Of a stretch of 40,728 nt of DNA, positions 18,652 through 26,521 are shown one piece after another. The DNA lies in assembly GCA_030445275.1 (NCBI GenBank), contig JAUCSE010000030.1:1-40728 (forward strand), written 5' to 3'. The notes beneath the pieces are model-generated. The model was not told the DNA's origin. It searched no databases and was given only the letters and a program-made list of their open reading frames with translations. Position numbers and translations under genes: made by a program. How positions within the stretch are numbered: the stretch's first letter is position 1; every line of letters starts with the position of its first letter. Source of the stretch: Mucilaginibacter sp. Its GTDB lineage: Bacteria > Bacteroidota > Bacteroidia > Sphingobacteriales > Sphingobacteriaceae.

Positions 18652-20007
18652 ATGGAAAAGCTGACTTACGAAAAACCATATATTAAAAAACTTCATGCCG
18701 GGGTAATGAATAAATTTGGTACCCGTACCGGTATTCAGCCTGTTAAGCAAATTGACGGGGTTTCGGTCAAAAAACTGATTGAAGGCTATGGGTCGCCGGT
18801 TTTTGTTTTGTCTGAAAAGCAGATCCGTAAAAATTACCGGTCGGCTTACAGAGCATTCAGTACCCGTTACCCAAAGGTGCAATTTGCATGGAGCTATAAA
18901 ACAAACTACCTGAACGCCGTTTGCCAGATATTTCATCAAGAGGGCAGTTGGGCCGAAGTGGTATCGGGTTCTGAATACCAAAAGGCATTGGGCAACGGCG
19001 TACCCGGAAATAAGATTATTTTTAATGGCCCGGGTAAATCAAAAGAGGAGCTGAAAATAGCTGTCGACAATAATTCCCTTATTCATATTGATCATTTTGA
19101 AGAATTAAACCAGTTGCTTACCTTAAGTAAAGAGTTGGTAAATAAGCCGCGTGTGGCTATTCGTGTAAATATGGATACGGGGGTATATCCATCATGGGAC
19201 CGCTTTGGTTTTAATTATGAAAATAACGAAGCCTGGACGGCGCTGGAGAAAATAGTTACTTCGGGTAAATTACAGTTAGTTGGTTTGCATTGCCATATCG
19301 GCACGTATATGCTTTCAACAGCTGCATACGGAATAGCAGCAAATACGTTATGTGACCTGGCTATGCGCTGCAACACCCTGCTGAACCACAAAATTGAGTA
19401 CTTAGATATGGGAGGGGGCTTTCCGTCAACCAATACCTTAAAAGGAGCCTACCTTCCGGGGGCAGATACGGTACCCACGGTTGATGACTTTGCCGAAATA
19501 ATAACGTCAACATTACTCAACTTTGGTTTTGCACAGGAAGATCTGCCTTTGCTTATCCTGGAAAGTGGCAGGGTACTTATTGACGACGCGGGTTACTTGT
19601 TAGGTACAGTTATAGCCAACAAACGCTTAAATAATGGGAAAAGGGCTACCATTATGGATTTTGGTGTCAATATCCTGTTCACTTCATTTTGGTATGAACA
19701 TCAGATAAGCCCGGCGCAGGATTTTAACCCGCATAATGAAAACATGATTATTTATGGCCCGCTGTGTATGAATATAGATGTGATAAGAGAGAGTATTAAT
19801 TTGCCTTTATTAAATACGGGCGATCATGTTGTTGTTCATAAAGTTGGGGCTTATAATATGACGCAATGGATGCAGTTTATCACCCTGCGACCTGCTGTGG
19901 TATTGATTGACGAGCAGCAACGTACGCACCTGATACGCACCAATGAAACACTTCATTATACCGAAGAACCGGAAGTTATGCCGGCCCATTTAAGACCCAG
20001 TAAGTGA
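18652..20007 (+). CDS. PLP-dependent fold-III decarboxylase (DAP/ornithine/arginine type) with leader-like N-terminus
   Basis: Amino-acid decarboxylase of 451 residues. PLP-binding K83 in WSYKTNYLNAV; phosphate and cofactor motifs GLHCHIGTYM, MGGGFPS and LESGRVLIDDAG (usually EPGR); the catalytic cysteine C372 in YGPLCMNIDVI; and GAYNMTQWMQF. These place it among the LysA/SpeC-like group IV enzymes. The substrate is not assignable: the region after the catalytic Cys (MNIDVI) differs from typical LysA (ESGD). Residues 1-32 precede the normal domain start (IDGVSVKKLIEGYGSPVFVL) and read like a RiPP leader: TYEKPYIKKLHAGVMNKFG, with Y6, P9 and I11 fitting the YxxPxL motif bound by RRE proteins. 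The stop overlaps the next start (GTGA), so translation is coupled. Confidence 0.88.
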   Translation: MEKLTYEKPYIKKLHAGVMNKFGTRTGIQPVKQIDGVSVKKLIEGYGSPVFVLSEKQIRKNYRSAYRAFSTRYPKVQFAWSYKTNYLNAVCQIFHQEGSWAEVVSGSEYQKALGNGVPGNKIIFNGPGKSKEELKIAVDNNSLIHIDHFEELNQLLTLSKELVNKPRVAIRVNMDTGVYPSWDRFGFNYENNEAWTALEKIVTSGKLQLVGLHCHIGTYMLSTAAYGIAANTLCDLAMRCNTLLNHKIEYLDMGGGFPSTNTLKGAYLPGADTVPTVDDFAEIITSTLLNFGFAQEDLPLLILESGRVLIDDAGYLLGTVIANKRLNNGKRATIMDFGVNILFTSFWYEHQISPAQDFNPHNENMIIYGPLCMNIDVIRESINLPLLNTGDHVVVHKVGAYNMTQWMQFITLRPAVVLIDEQQRTHLIRTNETLHYTEEPEVMPAHLRPSK

Positions 20008-22166
20008 AACAACAAATTGCATTATTTATAAGATCCGTCATCAATTCCTATTCAGTCCTGTTTTTTTCGCAGAACCGGGTATTGGGGATCATTTTGCTGT
20101 TGGTTTCATTTTTTAACCCGGTTGCCGGTCTGGCTGGCCTTGCTTGTGTTGTTCTTTCATTGTTAATCGCGCGCCTGTTAAAGTTTTCTGACGATAACCT
20201 GCAAATGGGGATCTACAGCTTTAACAGTTTGTTGCTTGGTATAGCTTTTGGTTCATTTTATCAGGTAAACCGCCTGTTTGTAATATGGTTGGTGTTTGCC
20301 TGCATCATGGTTGTTGTAGCAGCTATTATATTTTCACAACGGCTTGGTAAAATAGGTCTTCCAATGCTTTCGCTACCCTTTATCCTGGTGTTTTGGCTGG
20401 TGTTGTTAGCCACACACAGCATTTTTAATACCGGGTTGCAGCAAAAAAACAGTTACTTACTGGAAGAGATCTATAATGGCTCCGGGAACATTGCAGGTAT
20501 AGAGGAGGCTCTTGCTACGCACTTACCCAAACTGGTTGGTTTGTTCTTCCGTTCCTTAAGTGCGGTACTATTTCAACATAACATCATCGCGGGTATGCTG
20601 ATAGCTATTGGTTTGCTTATCCATTCGCGCATTTCTTTTTGTTTGCTTGTTATCGGGTTTATGGTTGCCTGCGGGTTTAACTACTTTACAAATACCTATC
20701 CCGAGGGTATTAGCTATTATCACTTAGGAGTAAATGTCATGATGACCACGGTAGCCATCGGAAGTTTTTTTACTATTCCTTCCATGCGCTCCTATTTATT
20801 GGGGATACTGTGTATCCCGGTAGTGTTTATACTTATTAACGCATTTGCAGGTTTTATGTCGGTACACCTGCTGCCAATATTTTCGCTGCCATTTTGCGTC
20901 ATTAATATAAGTCTGTTATATTTTTTAATGCTTCGTAAAAATCCGGGAAAGCTTCAGCTGGCAACAGTGCAGCATTATTCGCCCGAAAGAAATCTTTATC
21001 AGTTTTTAAATCATCAAGACCGATTAAACGACTTGAAGTATTTAAAGTTGAATTTACCTTTTATGGGATTCTGGACCGTTTCGCAGGGCTATAATGGGGC
21101 GGTAACCCATAAAGGAGAATGGGGCAGGGCATTGGATTTTGTGATCAGGGATGATGAACATAATACCTATCAGTATCCAGGTACATTGCCAGAGCATTTT
21201 TACTGTTACAACAAGCCAGTGCTGGCCTGTGGCGATGGATTGGTGGAACAGGTAGTGAATCACGTGGAAGATAATGCTATTGGCCATATAAATCTGAAAG
21301 AAAACTGGGGTAATACCGTAGTGATACGGCACGCCACGGGGTTGTATTCGAAAGTATCGCACCTGAAAAAAAGCTCGATAAAAGTTAAAGCCGGCGACAT
21401 AGTGAAACAAGGAGATCTGCTGGGCCTTTGTGGTAATTCGGGGCGTTCACCAGAGCCGCACCTGCATTTTCAATTACAAACTACACCTTACATTGGCTCA
21501 AAAACAATGGCTTATCCATTGGCCTATTACTTTAGCCGCCATGATAACAAAAACAGTTTAGAGAGCTACGAAATTCCGGCAGAAGGAACATTGTTAAGTA
21601 ACCCGGAGATCAATCAATCTGTAAAAAAAGCATTTAACTTGGAACCCGGCTATACTGCCCAATTAATCAGTGAAAATGGGAGGGTAGAAAATTGGGAAGT
21701 TTTTAAAGATGCGTTAGGTCAATTATACCTGTATAGCAAAAATACAGGTGCGGTTGCTTATTTTATTAATAACGGTACCCTGTTTTATTTTACCAGCTAT
21801 TATGGCGATAAGCGTTCGCTGTTATATTATTTTTACCTGGCAGCCTATAAAGTTATTTTTAGCGATGCCGAAAGCATAGTGGCAAATGACCAGCTCCCTT
21901 TACAACTTACTGGAAGAAAACCATTGCTTTGGCTACAGGACCTCGTGGCTCCTTTTTACCGGTTTATTCATATTAACTATCAAAGCAACTGCCAGCTTCA
22001 AAAAAATAGTTTAATTATAGAGGCGAAACAATACCAGGAGATTGCCGGAAAAAAGACACAGATCATAGAGGCTACTGTAAATGTAGATCAGGATAGTTTA
22101 CAGGCGTTTAGCATAACTATAAATGGAGAAAACATTAAAGCACGATGGGGTACAGAAAATACATAA
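20004..22166 (+). CDS. Urea-transporter-like membrane domain fused to M23 metallopeptidase domain
   Basis: Fusion protein of 720 residues. Residues about 20-315 are polytopic, with roughly ten helices and the urea-transporter signature MGIYSFNSLLLGIAFG plus GLFFRSLSAVLFQHNIIAGMLI. Residues about 345-530 form an M23/LytM-type peptidase with all four expected zinc and catalytic positions: H369, D378 (HKGEWGRALDF), the SHL histidine, and H486/H488 in PHLHF; VVIRHATGLYSKVSHL and GLCGNSGRSPEP are also typical. A further beta-rich segment (about 560-720) is unassigned. The start is GTG at 20004, overlapping the decarboxylase stop; the end overlaps the next gene by 22 bp. The peptidase probably faces the periplasm and cuts peptidoglycan, or it may process a product of this operon. 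The transported molecule may not be urea, since no urease is nearby. Confidence 0.88.
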   Translation: MKQQIALFIRSVINSYSVLFFSQNRVLGIILLLVSFFNPVAGLAGLACVVLSLLIARLLKFSDDNLQMGIYSFNSLLLGIAFGSFYQVNRLFVIWLVFACIMVVVAAIIFSQRLGKIGLPMLSLPFILVFWLVLLATHSIFNTGLQQKNSYLLEEIYNGSGNIAGIEEALATHLPKLVGLFFRSLSAVLFQHNIIAGMLIAIGLLIHSRISFCLLVIGFMVACGFNYFTNTYPEGISYYHLGVNVMMTTVAIGSFFTIPSMRSYLLGILCIPVVFILINAFAGFMSVHLLPIFSLPFCVINISLLYFLMLRKNPGKLQLATVQHYSPERNLYQFLNHQDRLNDLKYLKLNLPFMGFWTVSQGYNGAVTHKGEWGRALDFVIRDDEHNTYQYPGTLPEHFYCYNKPVLACGDGLVEQVVNHVEDNAIGHINLKENWGNTVVIRHATGLYSKVSHLKKSSIKVKAGDIVKQGDLLGLCGNSGRSPEPHLHFQLQTTPYIGSKTMAYPLAYYFSRHDNKNSLESYEIPAEGTLLSNPEINQSVKKAFNLEPGYTAQLISENGRVENWEVFKDALGQLYLYSKNTGAVAYFINNGTLFYFTSYYGDKRSLLYYFYLAAYKVIFSDAESIVANDQLPLQLTGRKPLLWLQDLVAPFYRFIHINYQSNCQLQKNSLIIEAKQYQEIAGKKTQIIEATVNVDQDSLQAFSITINGENIKARWGTENT

Positions 22167-23320
22167 TCCTTTCTGCTTTAATTTTTGCTTTTCTTGCTGG
22201 CCACACGCAGGAAAATAAATTTGCAGTGGCCGATAGTGTTGCCGAGCAACTGTATAGCGCCGGCAACTGGAAACAGTTGATCACTTTTGGTAATAGGGCT
22301 GTAGCGGATAGCCTTGATTTTCCTGGTTTGCGCTTTAAAATAGCCTATGCCTATTTTATAACAGGTAATTATAAAGCAGCCATTACCCAATTGAATAAGG
22401 TATTAATTGATGACTCGCACAATTCAACAGCACGTATTTACGCCTATTACTGCAATACGTATCTCAATAATAATATTGGAGCCTCATACCATGCTTCATT
22501 CCTGGATAAAGAAACACTGAACAACATAAAGCTCACACCATTCGGTTTGATTGATGCGGGGATTGAAACCGGCATAAAATTACCCAATAACGATGAGCGC
22601 GACAATGGCTTTTTTGAACGTATTAACCTGAGCAGCCGTTTATCATGGCGCTTACAATTGGAACAATCGGCTATATTTTTTAAGCAAAATATATTTCGTT
22701 CAGGATATAAGGATATCAATCAAACAGGTTCAACTGATAAACAGTTTGAATATTTTGCAAAGGCAACGTTCGCGCTGAATAAAAATATTAATCTTTTAGG
22801 ATCATATCATTATTTATATACCAATTACCGAAGTAACACGTATAACAGTAATTTAGGTTTATTTGGTGTGAAATATGCAAGTCGTTATCTGGATATACAA
22901 GGAGATATTAATTTTGGACGACTGATCAATAAAAGTTTGAAGCAGTATAATACAAAATTGGATTTTTATCCATTAGGTAATCTTAATCTGTATAGTATAA
23001 GCAGGGGATCTGTTTTAAATTATAGCAGTAAGAATCATTTGATATATAACCAGGCGATAGGTTTTAAAGTGGCAAAAAAAACATGGTTGGAGTCTTCGGC
23101 TACTTTTGGAAATCAGGATGATTACCAGGATGCCGATGGCCTTTATGTATATAATTCCATCGATCCTACGAAGTTTAAATGTGGCGAAACTATTTTTTAC
23201 CAGGTAACTGCTCACGCGTTACTGGAATTAAATTATATTTATGAAAAGAAAACAGACATTTACCGTTCTGTAAATTATAATCAAAGTTCTGTTACGTTTG
23301 GTATCTCATGGAAATTTTAA
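22145..23320 (+). CDS. TPR-containing outer-membrane beta-barrel protein
   Basis: Protein of 391 residues. Signal peptide about 1-21 (MGYRKYIILSALIFAFLAGH). Residues 25-120 hold TPR-like helices (AEQLYSAGNWKQLITFG, RFKIAYAYFITGNYKAAITQLNKVL). From about 135 the sequence alternates in beta-barrel fashion and ends in ITFGISWKF-like aromatic residues (final VTFGISWKF), as outer-membrane barrels do. It resembles YaiO-type proteins with a TPR head, but I cannot confirm the family. It overlaps the upstream fusion gene by 22 bp and the downstream TPR gene by 13 bp, so it belongs to the same operon. A role as outer-membrane exit or anchor for the operon's product is possible. Confidence 0.75.
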   Translation: MGYRKYIILSALIFAFLAGHTQENKFAVADSVAEQLYSAGNWKQLITFGNRAVADSLDFPGLRFKIAYAYFITGNYKAAITQLNKVLIDDSHNSTARIYAYYCNTYLNNNIGASYHASFLDKETLNNIKLTPFGLIDAGIETGIKLPNNDERDNGFFERINLSSRLSWRLQLEQSAIFFKQNIFRSGYKDINQTGSTDKQFEYFAKATFALNKNINLLGSYHYLYTNYRSNTYNSNLGLFGVKYASRYLDIQGDINFGRLINKSLKQYNTKLDFYPLGNLNLYSISRGSVLNYSSKNHLIYNQAIGFKVAKKTWLESSATFGNQDDYQDADGLYVYNSIDPTKFKCGETIFYQVTAHALLELNYIYEKKTDIYRSVNYNQSSVTFGISWKF

Positions 23321-23928
23321 AGAAGACGTTTATAGCAGTATTTTTAATATTATTTGTAATACAACTGCAGGCGCAAACCAATGCTGTACTGCAAAAAGCT
23401 TTTCATAACAGTTATGCTAATGAACAGAACAAGAATTATGTAGCCGCTATCAATGATATTTATCCATATTATGCCGACAACAGCTACGAGGTTAATATAC
23501 GCCTGGGCTGGCTGCATTATCTTAACAAAAATTATACAGCTTCGCAATCATATTATCAAAAAGCCGTTAATTTAAAACCGGGAGCTATCGAAGCTAAATT
23601 TGGTTATGTAAAACCCCTTTCATTCCTGCAAAGCTGGGATAAGGTGCTTGAACAATACCTGGCCATATTGAAAATTGATCCCCAAAATACGCAAGCCAAT
23701 TATTGGGCGGGCGTTATTTACTACAACCGCAAACAGTATGAGCCTGCCATTAGATGCTTTAAAGTGGTTGTTAACCTATATCCGTTTGATTATGATGGCA
23801 ATCACATGTTGGGCTGGGCCGACCTGATGGCAGGTAAAAAAGCCGAAGCCCGTGCGCTTTTTGAAAAGGCTTTAATTATTAAGCCTGCCGATGTTTCCAG
23901 TTCTGATGGATTGAGCCGATGTAATTAA
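23308..23928 (+). CDS. Secreted TPR-repeat protein
   Basis: Protein of 206 residues with a signal peptide (about 1-23, ends QLQAQ) and four or five TPR repeats, for example VNIRLGWLHYLNKNYTASQSYYQKAV, QANYWAGVIYYNRKQYEPAIRCFKVV and HMLGWADLMAGKKAEARALFEKAL. It is likely periplasmic and a scaffold for protein contacts. It overlaps the upstream barrel gene by 13 bp and is the last gene of the run that starts at 17340. The N-terminal halves of this and the previous protein are of similar type, suggesting that they work together. No enzymatic motif is visible. Confidence 0.8.
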   Translation: MEILKKTFIAVFLILFVIQLQAQTNAVLQKAFHNSYANEQNKNYVAAINDIYPYYADNSYEVNIRLGWLHYLNKNYTASQSYYQKAVNLKPGAIEAKFGYVKPLSFLQSWDKVLEQYLAILKIDPQNTQANYWAGVIYYNRKQYEPAIRCFKVVVNLYPFDYDGNHMLGWADLMAGKKAEARALFEKALIIKPADVSSSDGLSRCN

Positions 23929-23945
23929 TTGCATTGTTAATTCAT

Positions 23946-23978
23946 TTAATCGATTTTAAAGCGCTGTTTATCGAGTCT
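23946..23978 (+). promoter_or_regulatory. Paired 21-bp-spaced site, copy C (upstream of pepsin-like lipoprotein)
   Basis: TTAATCGATTTT at 23946 and TTTATCGAGTCT at 23967 are direct repeats 21 bp apart sharing ATCGA. They lie 97 bp upstream of ATG 24076 and 24 bp before a perfect -7-type box at 24003. The position suits an activator replacing a poor -33 element. Confidence 0.5.
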
Positions 23979-24002
23979 TTTCTACTTATTTCTGCAGTAT
24001 TA

Positions 24003-24010
24003 TATTTTTG
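24003..24010 (+). promoter_or_regulatory. -7 promoter element TATTTTTG
   Basis: TATTTTTG matches the Bacteroidota TAnnTTTG -7 consensus exactly, 65 bp before ATG 24076. No TTTG is found at the expected -33 distance; the paired site (copy C) occupies that zone instead. Confidence 0.4.
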
Positions 24011-24075
24011 AGCAGGACTGATGTATTCAGTTTTTATTTTCCGGACAGGTCATTCTACCATAACGAGCTAATAAT

Positions 24076-25170
24076 ATGAAATTAAAAAAACTACTTTTAA
24101 AACAGCAACCGATAGCTTGCCTAATTATTATAGTAATCCTGAACTCTTGTAAAAAAGAGAAAGCCACCACAACAACGGCGAGCGTAAGCCCGGTAACAAT
24201 TGGCCTGTATGAATACGCGAGTGATGGAAACAAAAGGATATTTATTCCTGTTACGCAGATCGGCACACAATCGCTAACCTATTATGAGGTATTTGACACC
24301 GGATCGTCGGGTATGACGATAGATGCATCAGGCATTTTGCCGGCATCCATGATTAGCACTTCAGGCATACAGGTAACCGGCGATTCTGTAGTTGTAAACG
24401 GAATTACGGTAACATCAAAAACAGGTACCGTAAGTTATGGCGATGCCACTGGCATTACTAAAGAATATGGTAACCTGGCTTATGCCAGTATTAAAATAGG
24501 CAATACATCAGGCAGTTATACCTTTAAACGCGTGCCCATTTTTTTATATTATAAAATAATTGACAGTGATGGTAAGCAACTATCAGCCCATTCGGCCGAT
24601 GTTTTTGGAGTGGGCCCCGGTGAAAGTTATGCCAATGGTGCGGTAACAAGTCCGTTAAGATATTTTGATACCGGTACCAGCCTTACAAGTGGTTTTAAAC
24701 TGGCCACTCTAAACTCATCAAGCTTTAGCGCCAGCGGCACTTATGTTTCAGGATTGCTTACTATGGGGCTAACCTCTTCAGATCTTTCATCATCCAGTTT
24801 CATTATGCATCCGCTTACCTATAGTTCAAGCGGAGGCTATTCGCCCAATATACCCGGAACTGTTACATACAGCGGCAAAACCATTTCGGCGCAGTTTCTG
24901 TTCGATACCGGAACACCGTCTGTTACGGTTATTGAAGATAAACTGGCTACTAACGCATTGGGGCAACTGCCCGCGAATTCTGAGGTTACCATAACTACCA
25001 GTAAGGGTTTTACCTATACTTATACCACATCAAGCACGGGTAACCTTACCGAGATACAAAACCCCAACAACACCGCCGATTACCGGACAATTCTTAGCAT
25101 TGATTTTTTTATTAAAAACGAATACCTTACAGATTATAGCAATCACCAGATTGGGTTAAAGAATAATTAA
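24076..25170 (+). CDS. Lipoprotein with two pepsin-type DTG motifs
   Basis: Protein of 364 residues. Lipoprotein signal with Cys25 in VILNSCKK. Two aspartic-protease-like motifs lie in equivalent halves: D74 in YEVFDTGSSGMTID and D277 in AQFLFDTGTPSVTVIED, each in a beta-rich context. This bilobed arrangement is that of pepsin-family (A1) enzymes, which are uncommon in bacteria. Proteobacterial proteins of unknown function (DUF3443-like) also carry FDTGSSG, so catalysis is not certain. GVGPGESYANG between the motifs could belong to a hydrophobic-hydrophobic-Gly element. A paired regulatory site and a -7 box lie upstream. The similarly lipidated PepSY-like gene follows 146 bp later with the same type of upstream site. 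Confidence 0.7.
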   Translation: MKLKKLLLKQQPIACLIIIVILNSCKKEKATTTTASVSPVTIGLYEYASDGNKRIFIPVTQIGTQSLTYYEVFDTGSSGMTIDASGILPASMISTSGIQVTGDSVVVNGITVTSKTGTVSYGDATGITKEYGNLAYASIKIGNTSGSYTFKRVPIFLYYKIIDSDGKQLSAHSADVFGVGPGESYANGAVTSPLRYFDTGTSLTSGFKLATLNSSSFSASGTYVSGLLTMGLTSSDLSSSSFIMHPLTYSSSGGYSPNIPGTVTYSGKTISAQFLFDTGTPSVTVIEDKLATNALGQLPANSEVTITTSKGFTYTYTTSSTGNLTEIQNPNNTADYRTILSIDFFIKNEYLTDYSNHQIGLKNN

Positions 25171-25190
25171 GTTTTCTGCCTGGTTTTTCA

Positions 25191-25223
25191 TTTATCGATT
25201 TTTAACCCACATTCATCGATACA
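25191..25223 (+). promoter_or_regulatory. Paired 21-bp-spaced site, copy D (upstream of PepSY-like lipoprotein)
   Basis: TTTATCGATTTT at 25191 and TTCATCGATACA at 25212 are direct repeats 21 bp apart. The second half is the best fit to the consensus. They lie 93 bp before ATG 25317; TAATTTCA at 25250-25257, 26 bp beyond the site, is a weak -7 candidate. Confidence 0.5.
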
Positions 25224-25316
25224 ATCTTGAATGCGCTATGTGCCTCCATTAATTTCACGCAACCAAAATCGCATGTCTTCCTGCATAAACTGATTGTTAA
25301 ATTAATTCAAAAAACC

Positions 25317-26225
25317 ATGAAATTCATTTACTTTATGTTGTTGGTGCTGGGCACGGTAGGCTGCCTGTCATCATGTAAAAAAAACAGCGCTTCTAAATCA
25401 GCTGATGCTACAAGCACTTCATCAACATCAACTGCAGCTACATCAACCGGCGCTATCGCTGTTAGTTTAGCCTCAGGCACTACAGATAGCTTGTACATGG
25501 TTGGCTGTTACGGCCGGCATGACAAGAAAGACACTGTTGCTTTTAGTGCATTGCCAACAGCCATCGGTACATATCTTACTGCTAACTACAGTGGTTACAG
25601 CTTCAAAAAAGCCTATACAATTACTGATAGTCTTAAAGCGGTGGTTAACTACATCGTAACAATTAAATACAATAGTAATTATATAGGGCTTAAATTCACC
25701 GCGACAGGAACGTTTGTAAGCGTACTGGAACAAAGGACTGGTCCTGATTTGATAGGTAAAGGATGGCACTTTGGCGGTCCGTTTGATAACAGGGATGGTA
25801 AACACCGGGACACTATCGCTTTATCGGCTTTGCCTACAGCTGTAACAAGCTATTTTTCAACTAACTATCCAACCGATACACTTTTGCACGCCTCAATTGC
25901 AATTGATAGTACTTATATCCTGATCAGTAAGAATAACGGATTGTTTGCAACCGCTATTAAAGCCAACGGTACTTTTGTTAAACGTATACAAATTGACAAA
26001 CACGTTGGCTATAAACTTACTGCGGTAACGGAAGCCAACCTATTGGCAAACATTACTACGTATTTAACTACAACTTATCCAGGTTATGTGTTTGATAAAG
26101 CTTACTCATTAAGCCTGAATGGAACTGTTAAAGCATATGCTGTATTGATTACATCAAACAGTACCAAGTATGCCGTGGTATTTAATGCCAACGGCACTTT
26201 TGTAGCAACCTTTGCCGTTCATTAA
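25317..26225 (+). CDS. Lipoprotein with three PepSY-like repeats
   Basis: Protein of 302 residues. Lipoprotein signal with Cys20 (CLSSCKKNS), then a Ser/Thr/Ala-rich linker (about 22-55). Three related units follow, each with the pattern ALPTA(I/V)xxYLxxNYPxx and ending in KFTATGTFV, IKANGTFV or VFNANGTFV. This matches the periplasmic PepSY-like/BLIP-like domains common as secreted Bacteroidota proteins of unknown role, sometimes proposed to inhibit or bind other proteins. I chose ATG 25317 because the signal peptide starts there; an upstream ATG at 25227 would add 30 residues that look non-coding and would span the paired site. A terminator follows 26 bp after the stop. Confidence 0.75.
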   Translation: MKFIYFMLLVLGTVGCLSSCKKNSASKSADATSTSSTSTAATSTGAIAVSLASGTTDSLYMVGCYGRHDKKDTVAFSALPTAIGTYLTANYSGYSFKKAYTITDSLKAVVNYIVTIKYNSNYIGLKFTATGTFVSVLEQRTGPDLIGKGWHFGGPFDNRDGKHRDTIALSALPTAVTSYFSTNYPTDTLLHASIAIDSTYILISKNNGLFATAIKANGTFVKRIQIDKHVGYKLTAVTEANLLANITTYLTTTYPGYVFDKAYSLSLNGTVKAYAVLITSNSTKYAVVFNANGTFVATFAVH

Positions 26226-26251
26226 AAATTTCTTCATAAGCACAATAAATT

Positions 26252-26287
26252 ACCCGGTCTTCTTTATTAAGGAGCCGGGTTTTTTAT
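26252..26287 (+). terminator. Terminator after PepSY-like lipoprotein gene
   Basis: ACCCGG (26252-26257) pairs with CCGGGT (26275-26280), followed by a run of Ts. A simple Rho-independent terminator. Confidence 0.75.
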
Positions 26288-26314
26288 TCCTCATCCTTAC
26301 ATGTTAACCAGGTT

Positions 26315-26514
26315 AAGTTCTCCTGCTTAAGAGTAATAGGCCATCATTAGACATTTCTACAAAAAGAGGGTTGTCATGCTGAGCTTGTCGGAGCATGGTG
26401 GGGCGGCCTCTGTGCTCGACCCTTCGACGGAGCTCAGGGTGACAGCCCCCCTTTTTTTGCATTATTCGTTCGTCATGTCTAATGATGGCCTATTACTCTT
26501 AAGCAGGGGAACTT
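26315..26514. repeat. 200-bp palindromic element (MITE/REP-like) between convergent genes
   Basis: Bases 26315-26354 and 26475-26514 are 40-bp inverted repeats with a single mismatch; the inner 33 bp are perfect. The 120-bp core contains a second, imperfect palindrome: GTCATGCTGAGCTTGTCGG on the left and GACGGAGCTCAGGGTGAC on the right. Cores of this kind are familiar dispersed repeats in Bacteroidota genomes. No transposase and no clear target-site duplication are visible. It sits 7 bp from the gldM stop and could end transcription from both sides. Confidence 0.75.
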
Positions 26515-26521
26515 TGCTGCT

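Noticed and set aside
17340..20007. PQQ or lasso-peptide biosynthesis cluster
   Set aside because: Only the PqqD-like protein and a leader-like motif are present. There is no pqqA/B/C/E, no lasso protease or cyclase, and no free precursor peptide seen.
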